From: JANXQE01 sp035294005
GTDB taxonomy: Bacteria > Verrucomicrobiota > Verrucomicrobiia > Limisphaerales > UBA8199
NCBI GenBank assembly: GCA_035294005.1
Contig: DATGLT010000174.1
Coordinates: 1 to 22,698 of the forward strand
DNA: 22,698 bases
Reading direction: 5' to 3'
Shown: in pieces, positions 8,739-16,800 of the stretch
How the letters are laid out: every line of letters starts with the position of its first letter
Position numbering within the stretch: position 1 is the stretch's first letter
The notes under the pieces: model-generated
Told to the model about the DNA's origin: nothing
The model's input: only the letters and a program-made list of their open reading frames with translations
Databases searched by the model: none
Made by a program: the position numbers and the translations under genes

Positions 8739-8927
8739 ATGGAAAAAAAAGTCGCTCGAGCGTTGGCCAAGCTGCGGCGCGTTCGCGGTCTGAGCGAGGA
8801 AGAAAAGTACCTCTTCGCCCGAAGCCTGGTCGCGACGCCGGACGAACGCTGGCGCCTCCACGAAAGCTTTCTCCGCTCGCACGACTTATTTACTCGCTCG
8901 GCGAGGAGAAAATACGGTTTCAGATAG
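8739..8927 (+). CDS. Small helical protein paired with a nucleotidyltransferase-like gene
   Basis: A 62-residue charged protein, mostly helical by composition, with no signal or membrane segment. It starts ATG GAA AAA AAA, so an eight-A run lies at codons 2-4. Its C-terminus (RWRLHESFLRSHDLFTRS...YGFR) resembles, from memory, short proteins encoded just before nucleotidyltransferase genes in Verrucomicrobiota. Codon usage supports this frame over the overlapping one, which is Arg/Ser/Pro-rich. The stop at 8925-8927 lies 5 nt before the next ATG, and the conserved reading of the next gene seems to begin inside this one. A toxin-antitoxin or regulatory pair is possible but unproven. Confidence 0.55.
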   Translation: MEKKVARALAKLRRVRGLSEEEKYLFARSLVATPDERWRLHESFLRSHDLFTRSARRKYGFR

Positions 8928-8932
8928 CCGGG

Positions 8933-9340
8933 ATGAGCGGGGCTATTCTGCAGGGAGTGCCCGCGACTACTCTCGACACCGATATCTGGATCGACTTGCC
9001 GTCACGCCAATACATTCGCGTACTAAACCTATGCCGCAGGCTTGGTGCTGAGGTCCGCGCGAATACTGTGGTTGACTTGAGTGATGGGTCGACAGTGAAC
9101 TTCCTTTACCAAGTGCATGGGTTACGAGGCTTCCATTATGAATACCAACGGGCCAAAAGGCTAAATTGGTTGGGAATGACGGTAGCGGTTCTACCCCTGA
9201 AGCGCATCTACGCGAGCAAGAAATTCGTCCGACGTCCGAAGGACCTCGCTCACCTGCCGCTCCTGGAACAAACGATGAAGTTGGGGCGACGACTTGCTCG
9301 AGAAACCCGCAAACCGGTCCTGGATCGAGCCAAAAAGTAG
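8933..9340 (+). CDS. Nucleotidyltransferase-like protein (AbiEii/MNT type), start uncertain
   Basis: The conserved core reads FQIAGMSGAILQGVPATTLD, then TDIWIDLPSRQY. This fits a minimal nucleotidyltransferase fold: the GS-like helix, then D-x-[DW] acidic residues. The C-terminal part (KRIYASKKFVRRPKDLAHLPLLEQT) is typical of these short proteins. The stop at 9340 is certain but the start is not. ATG 8933 falls inside the conserved strand and would delete FQIAG. The next usable ATG upstream in this frame is 8729, which would add an unlikely Arg/Ser-rich stretch. Natural reading would begin near LIYSLGEEKIRFQ (about 8885-8900), where only ATT 8888 is available. Non-standard initiation, coupling to the 8739 gene, or a frameshift are all possible. 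These enzymes transfer NMP groups, some acting as toxins. Confidence 0.6.
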   Translation: MSGAILQGVPATTLDTDIWIDLPSRQYIRVLNLCRRLGAEVRANTVVDLSDGSTVNFLYQVHGLRGFHYEYQRAKRLNWLGMTVAVLPLKRIYASKKFVRRPKDLAHLPLLEQTMKLGRRLARETRKPVLDRAKK

Positions 9341-9519
9341 CAGACCGAGCGCGGTTATTTCTCAGGGCCGGTTTCCGTGATGGCACGCTTGACATTGCCG
9401 CGTTTTCCTGGATTATTCCGCCTCGGTGACCCCCTATTTCTTCCTCATCCGGCCTCTCCATGGTCTCCGTTCATCACAATAACGATCAGGCACTCCAAAA
9501 CCAGCCATCACCATCAGAA

Positions 9520-10554
9520 ATGAACCTATTCAGTTTTGCAATCACTCGAAACGCCGTAGAGTTGTCCAAGAAGACCTCCCGGCTCGCACCAGGGCTATTC
9601 CACATGGCCTTGCTGGTTGCTACCATGGGGCTACTCCCAGCCCTCGAAGCAAAGGCGCAGGTTATCTCCCACTTCGCAGCCGGCGCGCCACCGACAGCCC
9701 AAGGCTTTGGGATATGGCCTTACAACGGCGGCATTGTCACGAATGCCCTGACCAATGATCAGGGTCTAGCCGCCTTCCAGATTCAGAACACCGGGAATAA
9801 CGCCGAACAGGCGTACTACGAGATGGTAGGCGGCACGGGTCCATTCAGCAGCCAAGGGTCAGGACTCACGGCGCTCCAAGCGAGTCAGATCTCCACGCAG
9901 GGGTTCACTCTTTCGCTCACGGCCCGCGTGGCCCAAGGCCCACCGCTGGGCACAAATGGATTCTTTAGCCTCAATGCCACGGTGGCGGGTTTCAGCTCCT
10001 TCCGCTACGATATTGATCTCGGGACCGACGGCAACAGCAATACCACCGTCGTACTGCCTACACTGACCAAGTACGTGAGCGGTCAGTTTTTCGGCACCTC
10101 GACCAACCTACCGCTGGTTTTGACCGGTGCCGTTTATCACCTTTACCAACTCTCCTATGACCCCAAATCGGCGGCGGCGACGCTCTATATTGATGGGCTA
10201 GTGCGCCAGAGCGGTTACACGGGTAGCGGCGTCACGGGAGGTGCCACGGCCAATAACTTTGGGCTGGCTTTCGGAGCAGTAAATGATGCGACCGGGAACT
10301 TCGCCGACGTAAAGCTCGCGATTGGGCAAATTGCCGTGGCCGGGCAACGGGCCCTCCTGTCAACACCGAAACTGACAAGCGGCGATTTCAGCTTTACCGT
10401 TTCGGGCCCCTCAGGGCTGGGCTATATCATTCAACGTTCTACCAATCTGGCTTCAACCAATTGGCTTTCAATCTTTACAAATACCCTGCCCTTCAAAGTC
10501 TCCGATACGAATATCTCCGCACCTGACCGATTTTATCGAGCCGTCCCACAATGA
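9520..10554 (+). CDS. Secreted protein with probable concanavalin-like beta-sandwich and sorting-type tail
   Basis: A 344-residue exported protein from ATG 9520. ATG 9460 and ATG 9604 are also in frame, and 9604 has AGGG upstream but gives a signal peptide without positive charge. The hydrophobic core MALLVATMGLLPALEAKA is followed by a likely cut near KAQ. The body (about 50-270) is Gly/Ser/Thr-rich with strands such as FSLNATVAGFSSFRYDIDLG, YHLYQLSYDPKSAAATLYID and NFGLAFGAVN, which read like a LamG/ConA-type lectin sandwich. That is inference. The last 75 residues (FSFTVSGPSGLGYIIQRSTN, then FYRAVPQ) match the tail style of the proteins at 360 and 13434. No catalytic motif seen. It ends 36 bp from the convergent protease gene, and no terminator was seen between them. 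Confidence 0.78.
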   Translation: MNLFSFAITRNAVELSKKTSRLAPGLFHMALLVATMGLLPALEAKAQVISHFAAGAPPTAQGFGIWPYNGGIVTNALTNDQGLAAFQIQNTGNNAEQAYYEMVGGTGPFSSQGSGLTALQASQISTQGFTLSLTARVAQGPPLGTNGFFSLNATVAGFSSFRYDIDLGTDGNSNTTVVLPTLTKYVSGQFFGTSTNLPLVLTGAVYHLYQLSYDPKSAAATLYIDGLVRQSGYTGSGVTGGATANNFGLAFGAVNDATGNFADVKLAIGQIAVAGQRALLSTPKLTSGDFSFTVSGPSGLGYIIQRSTNLASTNWLSIFTNTLPFKVSDTNISAPDRFYRAVPQ

Positions 10555-10590
10555 GCGGCGTTCGCTGGAAGAGGGGATCACCCGAACAAA

Positions 10591-12420
10591 TCAATACACC
10601 AGCACCATTACCGCCGCATCCTGCGCGGCTTTGACCACATCCTCGAACTTCCGGTCGGCCACAAGGGTCCGCTTGAGTTTGGGCGAAACTGCGGGCACCG
10701 CTTCAAGGAAGCTCAATAGATAACTGCTCTTCACCGCGTAATTCACATTTTCCGGTAACACGCCACTCGCCGCCAAAGCCAGAGAAGCATCCAGCTTTGC
10801 CGACACCACTCCCACCACGTTCCCGCGCTCATCCACCAACGCGCCCCCCGAGTTGCCCGGCTGCACGGGCACACTAATCTGGAAATGGCGCGGGTTGTCA
10901 GCGGCTCCGGATAGTGCCGCAATTTCCCCTTTGGCCAACTTGGGCGCAAAACCCTGCAAGAGAGGATTGGGGAAACCGATGGTCGCGACTGTGCCACCCA
11001 AGCGGACTGCGCGACTGCCCGCAATCGGCAAGCCGCAGAACTTTCCCTCCGCCTTTAGCAATGCCAAATCTATACCTGCATCCGATTGAACCAGTTTGGC
11101 GCGAAATGTTCCGACACTGGTTACCACTTGAACGTCGGAAGCGTTATTCACTACATGGTCGTTCGTGATCAGGAATCCGTCATCGCTGATGAAGAAACCC
11201 GTGCCGCTTCGTCGGGGCTTGGAGGTCTTGCCCGGCACGGACGTTTCAAGCGCTTTGGAAAAATGCTTGGCCACTTCTCTGAACTCATTGGTGGAATACA
11301 TCTGCGGCGAGTTGAAGCACACCTCACCCTGACAACCGCTCTGGTCTTCCTGCCAAAAGGCGGCGTGAAACGCGATCACGTTTCCTAACTCGTCCTCTTG
11401 CAAGTGTTTGATTTCAAAACCATACGTGCGGCTCGGCATGCCCGAATCGAGGGATAATCCAAATCGCGCGCTCAACCCCGAGGCCCCGACTGAACGGGCA
11501 CCGGAAAATTTTCCGAGGTGCAGCGCGTCATTTGGGGGCGGTAAGAAATAAACATCCCGTGTCCCTTGCGCGGTCACAAAGCTGAATCGGTATCCACCAC
11601 CATATTCCTTGCTCGCTTTCGCCATCGCTTCCGGAGCCACGCAGAAGATGTTTCTGTCTGATCGCCCACCCTGATTTACCACGAGCGCGGTATAGCGCTC
11701 CCCCGTCTGCGCCGCGGGCTTGCTGCCCGCGATAACTCCGCTTGGGTAGAACGCCTTCACGTTGTAATAAAGTTCGCCCGTGACTTGACCCAAACTATTG
11801 TCCGGCTTGAATTCGAACGTCGCACGAAACACCCCGACCTTCTCTCCGAAATACGTAACTTCTTTCACTTCGAATTTGCCGGTTCCTGCATGACTCGTCC
11901 CATCAGCTGAAATCTCCAGGCGCGGATTTGGTCCGGTGCTGCGGCTCTGCGCGTTCTCATAGGTGCCAGGATGCACAAACAAGTTATCCGGTCCATTAAA
12001 GCATAACTCCACGTTCCCATCAGCGTGTTCGAACCGGAAAATCAACGCGTGTCCCTGGAAAGCCAGCCGGCATGTGCTGTTGGATTGGTTAAGAAACAAG
12101 CTGTGACCCTTGGCAATACCGCTCCCACCCTGGTTAGTGAGGATCAAGCCTGTGATCCGCTCAGTTGGCAGCAATGGACCGGCAACCCCAAGCCGAACGC
12201 GTGTCGCTTCGTCCAGGCTGGTAATATCAATCGAGCTGAGCCCGAGACTATGCGCGATCACCAATTTGTTTCCGACTCGTTCCTGAATGATGACCTTGCG
12301 GTAAGTGTTCGTGCCGGCGCGAACCTCAGGGATCTCACCCTTACGTTCGGCCGCACAGGTTACGAGACAGCACAACACCAGACCCAGAGTTAAAATTCTT
12401 TGCACAAAACAATTAAGCAT
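10591..12420 (-). CDS. Exported trypsin-like (HtrA-type) serine protease with duplicated N-terminal domain
   Basis: Starts at the ATG read from 12420 downward and is 609 residues. A longer frame to 12531 would overlap the upstream gene. The N-terminus MLNCFVQRILTLGLVLCCLVTC is a signal peptide, possibly a lipoprotein one (LVTC). The C-terminal S1 protease domain has His422 in TNDHVV, Asp451 in GIDLALLK and Ser524 in QPGNSGGAL, the usual DegP/HtrA spacing. There is no PDZ domain. Before it are two diverged copies of a domain of about 130 residues, near 90-215 and 245-370. Each opens with [LV]x[LV]NQGG and ends with a GE-[LV]-x-[YF]N-type strand. It lies 5 nt downstream of the membrane-protein gene, so they form an operon. 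Envelope protein quality control or processing is the likely role. Confidence 0.85.
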   Translation of the reverse strand: MLNCFVQRILTLGLVLCCLVTCAAERKGEIPEVRAGTNTYRKVIIQERVGNKLVIAHSLGLSSIDITSLDEATRVRLGVAGPLLPTERITGLILTNQGGSGIAKGHSLFLNQSNSTCRLAFQGHALIFRFEHADGNVELCFNGPDNLFVHPGTYENAQSRSTGPNPRLEISADGTSHAGTGKFEVKEVTYFGEKVGVFRATFEFKPDNSLGQVTGELYYNVKAFYPSGVIAGSKPAAQTGERYTALVVNQGGRSDRNIFCVAPEAMAKASKEYGGGYRFSFVTAQGTRDVYFLPPPNDALHLGKFSGARSVGASGLSARFGLSLDSGMPSRTYGFEIKHLQEDELGNVIAFHAAFWQEDQSGCQGEVCFNSPQMYSTNEFREVAKHFSKALETSVPGKTSKPRRSGTGFFISDDGFLITNDHVVNNASDVQVVTSVGTFRAKLVQSDAGIDLALLKAEGKFCGLPIAGSRAVRLGGTVATIGFPNPLLQGFAPKLAKGEIAALSGAADNPRHFQISVPVQPGNSGGALVDERGNVVGVVSAKLDASLALAASGVLPENVNYAVKSSYLLSFLEAVPAVSPKLKRTLVADRKFEDVVKAAQDAAVMVLVY

Positions 12421-12425
12421 TGAGG

Positions 12426-13049
12426 TTAATTCGTTGTTTGCAGCTCCACGGGTTCTCCGAATTTCAGTTCCACTGGATGCGGCAGTCCGGCGATCTTTGC
12501 CATCACCGAAACCCCGCGGATTTCTACACATGTCACGCTGACGTTTCCTTGAGTGATTTTGATATTGTGCGTCTCGCCCGGGGCAAATGTTTTCCCATTG
12601 ATTATCGCCAAAGGACGCTCGCTGGTTCCGGAAACCATCGTTAGTTTGATCACAGCGCGCGATGGCAGCAGCTGGTGAGAGCCGGTTACGTAAGTTCCAA
12701 GCGACTCTGAATGCGGTTGCCCGCCTGCCGGCTGAAGCCTTTGCCTGTGTTGCTCGCTGAGCTCACGTCCGCCATCTGGCAGCGCAAGATACAAAGCGCC
12801 CGTCATCAACAGACCCAGCCCATGGATCCATGCAGGAATGAAAAACACATGCCCGCCCCTCCTGGGATGGAGTAAAGAGCTCTCTCCTCGTTCCATCCGA
12901 TAGATCAGGTCCAGAACGAGTGCGAGCAAACCTCCAACCAACATCATGGGTGCCTGTGTCTTAGCCCCAAATAAGTACGCTATCCCGGCTCCGGTCCCGA
13001 GGGCCAGTAAAAGCATTCCCGCTCCGATCAAATTAAAAATGATAATCAT
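12426..13049 (-). CDS. Small multi-pass membrane protein with PilP/GspC-like C-terminal domain
   Basis: 207 residues from the ATG read from 13049 downward. A longer frame to 13091 lacks a better start. It has three hydrophobic helices (about 1-22, 30-50 and 68-90) with a charged loop between the second and third. A Gln/Pro-rich linker follows. The C-terminal 80 residues (RPLAIINGKTFAPGETHNIK, then VSVTCVEIRGVSVM) look like the small beta domain of PilP/GspC/GspB-type secretion proteins, which bind a partner through such strands. The match is by eye only. It is the first gene of the minus-strand pair with the protease, 5 nt apart, so the two may work together at the envelope. Confidence 0.65.
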   Translation of the reverse strand: MIIIFNLIGAGMLLLALGTGAGIAYLFGAKTQAPMMLVGGLLALVLDLIYRMERGESSLLHPRRGGHVFFIPAWIHGLGLLMTGALYLALPDGGRELSEQHRQRLQPAGGQPHSESLGTYVTGSHQLLPSRAVIKLTMVSGTSERPLAIINGKTFAPGETHNIKITQGNVSVTCVEIRGVSVMAKIAGLPHPVELKFGEPVELQTTN

Positions 13050-13433
13050 GTCGGCAGTTTGAGGCCCGAAAACAACGCCATGATGCAGCAATTGTCATGC
13101 CTTTGTTTCTCAGCACCACCCCGTGCGTCCGAGCAAGTGATTGGTCTTGGGATTTTACGGAAATTTGAAATCGCGAAAACAAGCTCCGGACCTGTCAAAA
13201 AGCGCGGCAAAGTAGAAGGTTGGACTGGTGCGGTACCTGACACATCAATTGAAGAACAGTCGAACAATCACCATGTTCCACTCGATGGCTTTTGTCGGTG
13301 CCGGAATAGTGGTTGGGAGCAGTGAATCGTACCCAGAACGTGAAACCGCTTTGCACTGGCGCACTTCAACGACGTCAGCCTCCACCGTCGTGCTCCTCCT
13401 TGTTTTCGCTAATGACGGTGTTAAATTTGAGTT
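13050..13433. other. Divergent intergenic region
   Basis: 384 bases between the minus-strand membrane-protein gene and the plus-strand DUF4185-SGNH gene. Promoters for both should lie here. I found no strong -35/-10 pair. TTAAAT at 13421-13426 is too close to the ATG at 13434 to act with the weak TTGTTT at 13400. Open frames crossing it on both strands have no recognisable protein features. Confidence 0.35.
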
Positions 13434-16106
13434 ATGCCCGCTTCGAACTGCCTGCTCAAGGCGGCATTGTTTTTGGGTGTCTTGGGGACGCCCGTGATCG
13501 CTGTTGCGCAAACTACCCCAGGTCTGATCTGGCAGACCAATTCCTCGATTAAGCTGCAGCAACTGCTTGGGGAAGCTGGGTCGACGAATAGCGTGAATGC
13601 TTATGCCACCGACACGGACCGGCAAACCGGTTCGAATTTGCTGAACCAGACTTACTCCCGTTACCAGGTCGGGGGCGCGGATCTCGGCTATAGCTTCGAG
13701 AATGGGAACAATCAGCTCATTTTCCTTTTTGGGGACACCCTCTATTTTTCCGGCGGTGACACGATGGCGTGGAGTTCAACCACAACAGCCGGCGCGGATT
13801 TGCTGCTGAACTTCTTTACCAATCGTGACGGCACTACGTTGCTGGTTCAACCGACGAACGTGGACATGGGCGCGTTCAACGTTCCCGATTCCGGTATCAG
13901 TGTGAACGGCAACACTTATGTGGTCTGCAAAACCGGCCATACGCAGGGAACCGGCGACACCGACGATTTTTCCGTTCTCACCCGCTTCGAACCGACCAAC
14001 AACACGTTTCTTCCGCTCCGAACGATCTCGGCTCTGACCAACGGCGGACATTTTCTCGAAATGGCCCTATGCCAGGTGCCCGCCGGCTTCGGCAGCCAGA
14101 CGCCAACCATTTACATGTTTGGTGCTGGAAAATACCGTGGCAGCGATATTTACCTGGCCTCCGTTCCGGTGAGCGGATTTGAGAGCGGCGCCGGAACCCT
14201 CTACTTCACCGGTTTGACTGAAATCACCAACGGACCGCCCACATGGAGTAAGCTCGAGACCAACGCCTATCCCCTGGTATTTGATAACCCGACAAATGGC
14301 CCGGTTTGGCCGAATGATTTTCCGACTGTGGGCAATATCTCGGTGAGTTACTATCCGCCACTCGGTTTGTGGTTAATGACCTATGACGGCGGGCGCCAAA
14401 GCGCGGCTTCAGCCGGTGTTTACTTCTGTTACGCACCAGCGCCGTGGGGGCCATGGAGTCCGCCGAAGCTTATCTTTAATGACAGGCGTGACAACGCGCT
14501 GGGGAATTTCGTTTACGACACCAGGCCCAATTCCAACGATCTCAGCCTTGCCGGTCCCGTCATCGGCACCAACAACCCGGTTACCACGCCCGGCGGGGGC
14601 TATGCGCCTTACCAGATTGCGCGCTTCACGCAAATGACGAGCAACACACTGACGCTTTTTTACACCTTATCCACGTGGAATCCATACACGGTCGTCTTGA
14701 TGGAATCGCGATTCACCATTGTGCCGGGCCAGGCGAGCGGCTCGAATTGGGTAGCGACCTGGGGAACCAGCCCTGTTGCGCCGACTTCGACGGACACGAA
14801 CAACGCCGGGTTCACGAACCAAACGCTGCGTCTGATTACCCACAACACGATTGGCGGCAGTCCGGTGCGAATCCGAATTGCCAACGTTTTCGGCACCAAC
14901 TCGCTCGTCATCGGCAAGGCCCACATCGCCATCGCCGGTGCTAACAAAACGATCGTAACCAGCACTGACACCCCTTTGACTTTCAACGGTGCCGATTCCG
15001 TCAGTATCCCGCCGGGGGCAACGGTGTTGAGCGACGGTGCTTTGCTGAATGTTCCCGCGTTTACCAATCTTGCCATCAGCCTGTTCATTTCCGGCGCTAC
15101 CGGTCCGGCCACCTGGCATTCCGGGGCCATCCAGACGAATTATGTCTCCACTGCCGGAGATTTCGTCAGCGCCGCCTCCCTTCCGGTTGACTACACGGTC
15201 ACTGCCTCCTATTACCTGACCGATGTTGAGGTGCAGGCGCCGACGAATGTCCGCGCCGTTGTCGCCCTCGGCGATTCCATCACGGACGGTTATCAATCCA
15301 CGGCGGACGCCAACCATCGCTGGCCGGATGATTTTGCCGCGCAGCTTGCGGCGGTGCACACAAATCTCGCCGTAGTCAACGAAGGCATCGTCGGCAACCG
15401 TTTATTGCAGGATGACGTGGGTCCAAGCGGATTGTCTCGGTTCGATCGCGACGTGCTGGCGCAGGGAGGCGCCGGCTATGTGATCGTGGCGCTTGGCATC
15501 AACGATATCGGGCACTCAACAGCGGCGGACCCTGTCAGCGCTGACCAGATCCTGGCAGGGTACGAAGAATTGGCGACTCGCGCGCACGCACAAGGATTGA
15601 AAATCTTTCTTGCCACGATCACTCCCTTTGGCGGTGTACCCCGCTATGGCACGCCAGGGCATGAAACCATGCGGCAAGCCGTCAACGCTTTCATCCGGAC
15701 AAACGACTTGTTCGACGGATTCATCGACTTCGATGCAGCCGTCCGTGATCCGGTAACCCTCACCAATCTGTTGACCACCTATGACAGCGGCGATCATCTG
15801 CATCCGAACGATGCCGGCTACGCGGCAATGGCAGCGGCCATCACCGATTCGTTGTTTCAGGGCGGCACCTCTTCCCTTTTCGTCCCAGACTTAAGCGCCA
15901 CAATTCAAACTGCCGATCAAACCTTTAGCGCAAACTGGACCGACACCACGGGAGGTTTCTTCATCGAAGAAACCGAGTCGCTTGCCGCCCCGGTGAACTG
16001 GCAAATCAGTCCGCTCACGCCGGTCTTGAGCAACGGTGTGTTTTCCATCACCTCACCCCTAGCGGGAGGCGCGACGCGATTTTTCCGGTTGGTCGCTGCG
16101 CCGTAA
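13434..16106 (+). CDS. Secreted fusion of DUF4185-type glycosidase-like propeller and SGNH esterase
   Basis: An 890-residue exported protein. The signal peptide MPASNCLLKAALFLGVLGTP is cut near AVAQ (26). Residues about 70-430 resemble the DUF4185 family, a five-bladed propeller. Visible pieces are IFLFGDTLYFSG, the VPDSGISVNG stretch, FTQMTSNTLTLFYTLSTWNP and a calcium/active-site-like acidic pattern. Some DUF4185 members are endo-D-arabinanases (GH183). Residues about 435-600 form a beta domain as found before XynE-type esterases. The SGNH hydrolase follows (about 605-808): nucleophile Ser615 in ALGDSITDG, Gly654 block, Asn690 in GIND, and Asp787/His790 in GDHLHPN. The end FFRLVAAP is the shared tail. 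One chain thus carries a putative glycan hydrolase and a deacylase. It is probably extracellular, acting on acylated polysaccharide. Confidence 0.82.
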   Translation: MPASNCLLKAALFLGVLGTPVIAVAQTTPGLIWQTNSSIKLQQLLGEAGSTNSVNAYATDTDRQTGSNLLNQTYSRYQVGGADLGYSFENGNNQLIFLFGDTLYFSGGDTMAWSSTTTAGADLLLNFFTNRDGTTLLVQPTNVDMGAFNVPDSGISVNGNTYVVCKTGHTQGTGDTDDFSVLTRFEPTNNTFLPLRTISALTNGGHFLEMALCQVPAGFGSQTPTIYMFGAGKYRGSDIYLASVPVSGFESGAGTLYFTGLTEITNGPPTWSKLETNAYPLVFDNPTNGPVWPNDFPTVGNISVSYYPPLGLWLMTYDGGRQSAASAGVYFCYAPAPWGPWSPPKLIFNDRRDNALGNFVYDTRPNSNDLSLAGPVIGTNNPVTTPGGGYAPYQIARFTQMTSNTLTLFYTLSTWNPYTVVLMESRFTIVPGQASGSNWVATWGTSPVAPTSTDTNNAGFTNQTLRLITHNTIGGSPVRIRIANVFGTNSLVIGKAHIAIAGANKTIVTSTDTPLTFNGADSVSIPPGATVLSDGALLNVPAFTNLAISLFISGATGPATWHSGAIQTNYVSTAGDFVSAASLPVDYTVTASYYLTDVEVQAPTNVRAVVALGDSITDGYQSTADANHRWPDDFAAQLAAVHTNLAVVNEGIVGNRLLQDDVGPSGLSRFDRDVLAQGGAGYVIVALGINDIGHSTAADPVSADQILAGYEELATRAHAQGLKIFLATITPFGGVPRYGTPGHETMRQAVNAFIRTNDLFDGFIDFDAAVRDPVTLTNLLTTYDSGDHLHPNDAGYAAMAAAITDSLFQGGTSSLFVPDLSATIQTADQTFSANWTDTTGGFFIEETESLAAPVNWQISPLTPVLSNGVFSITSPLAGGATRFFRLVAAP

Positions 16107-16281
16107 CTGAAGCCGGGGTCCGTGACGCGCAACCAAGTGGCAGAAGCAGGGCAACTCTCCCCCCGCTTTACCATCCTTCACCATCGTTCGTGCCGACGCG
16201 GACGTGCAGGATTGCAGGATCAAGACCGCTGTCCTCTCGACTTATCGCTTTTGGTCCCTTACCCTGAGTTACCTTGAAACT

Positions 16282-16479
16282 ATGAAGTCCGAGGACGCAT
16301 TGCAGGGGCAAATCCGGCGTTATCAGCAAATGACTGGTGAGCAACGCTTGGCGCTGGCGCTCGAATTGCATGAACTTTCGTGCAGCGTGGCGCGCGAAGG
16401 CATCCGTCACCAAAATCCCCAAGCTGACGAGGCGGAAGTGGAACGCAAGTCGCATCAGCGGCTTCGGCTGGCTTGGTAA
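16282..16479 (+). CDS. Small helical protein, first gene of a nucleotidyltransferase-type pair
   Basis: 65 residues from ATG 16282, chosen over an upstream in-frame ATG at 16204 because the added residues look non-coding. The sequence MTGEQRLALALELHELSCSV and then AREGIRHQNPQADEAEVERK is a charged helical protein. From memory it matches small proteins encoded directly before a nucleotidyltransferase gene in many environmental bacteria. Its stop TAA overlaps the ATG of the next frame (TAATG), the usual coupling of such a pair, but here that partner is truncated. A possible antitoxin-like role is inference. Confidence 0.6.
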   Translation: MKSEDALQGQIRRYQQMTGEQRLALALELHELSCSVAREGIRHQNPQADEAEVERKSHQRLRLAW

Positions 16480-16541
16480 TGACAGAGCGGGAACTGCTGG
16501 TGGATTGCCTCCAGCGCCTGAATGGCGCCGACGTCACCTAG
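16479..16541 (+). pseudogene. Remnant of a nucleotidyltransferase-like gene (20 codons)
   Basis: The ATG at 16479 overlaps the previous stop. It reads MTERELLVDCLQRLNGADVT and then TAG. This looks like the conserved N-terminus of the nucleotidyltransferase-like partner, which should go on to a GS-x9-D-x-D core. The following 200 bases do not encode that core in any frame I read. The gene has therefore been cut off by deletion or rearrangement, leaving only the first gene of the module intact. Confidence 0.5.
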
Positions 16542-16737
16542 CCTCGTCCAGGTCGATCGGATCTACTAGGCTCCTCATTGTACGGGTTGGCGATCTTTTA
16601 TTGTTTTGCCACGCCTATGCTGGCAATCCCAGCCAGGATGCAAATCCCCCTTTGCCGATTTTTCCCCGGGTCTTGCGACCCTAACTACTCGCTGCGAACG
16701 GTCCGGGTTCGAGGATGCGTCAACTTGACTTCCGCGC

Positions 16738-16753
16738 AAGGACCGGCAACATG
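16738..16753 (+). promoter_or_regulatory. Strong Shine-Dalgarno and ATG before the synthase-like gene, out of frame by one base
   Basis: AAGGA at 16738-16742 lies 8 nt before ATG 16751, the best ribosome site in this half of the window. The frame from this ATG gives only 10 codons (MKPSVLQLKV). Adding one A to the AAA that follows would give MKTISIAAKS, which continues without a stop into the synthase-like frame. This suggests that 16751 was, or is, the true start. Confidence 0.5.
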
Positions 16754-16800
16754 AAACCATCAGTATTGCAGCTAAAAGTTTAGACCTCGGGCAAGCCTGG

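Noticed and set aside
8743..8750. Eight-A run at the start of the 62-residue gene as a frameshift site joining it to the nucleotidyltransferase frame
   Set aside because: Switching there would enter the Arg/Ser-rich stretch and lose the small protein's well-formed sequence.
9380..9400. Possible sigma-54 site (TGGCACG then TTGC)
   Set aside because: The gap between the GG and GC elements is 13 nt instead of 10, and the site is not next to a fitting gene start.
14667..15359. Minus-strand open frame (230 codons) opposite the SGNH region
   Set aside because: Gly/Arg/Asp-rich shadow of a well-supported gene on the other strand.
16668..16681. GGGTC-TTGC-GACCC hairpin next to a T-run
   Set aside because: The T-run precedes the hairpin on the plus strand, so it is not a terminator in either direction.
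16697..16717. GGTTCGAGG resembling a tRNA T-loop
   Set aside because: No matching 5-bp T stem, anticodon arm or acceptor stem around it.
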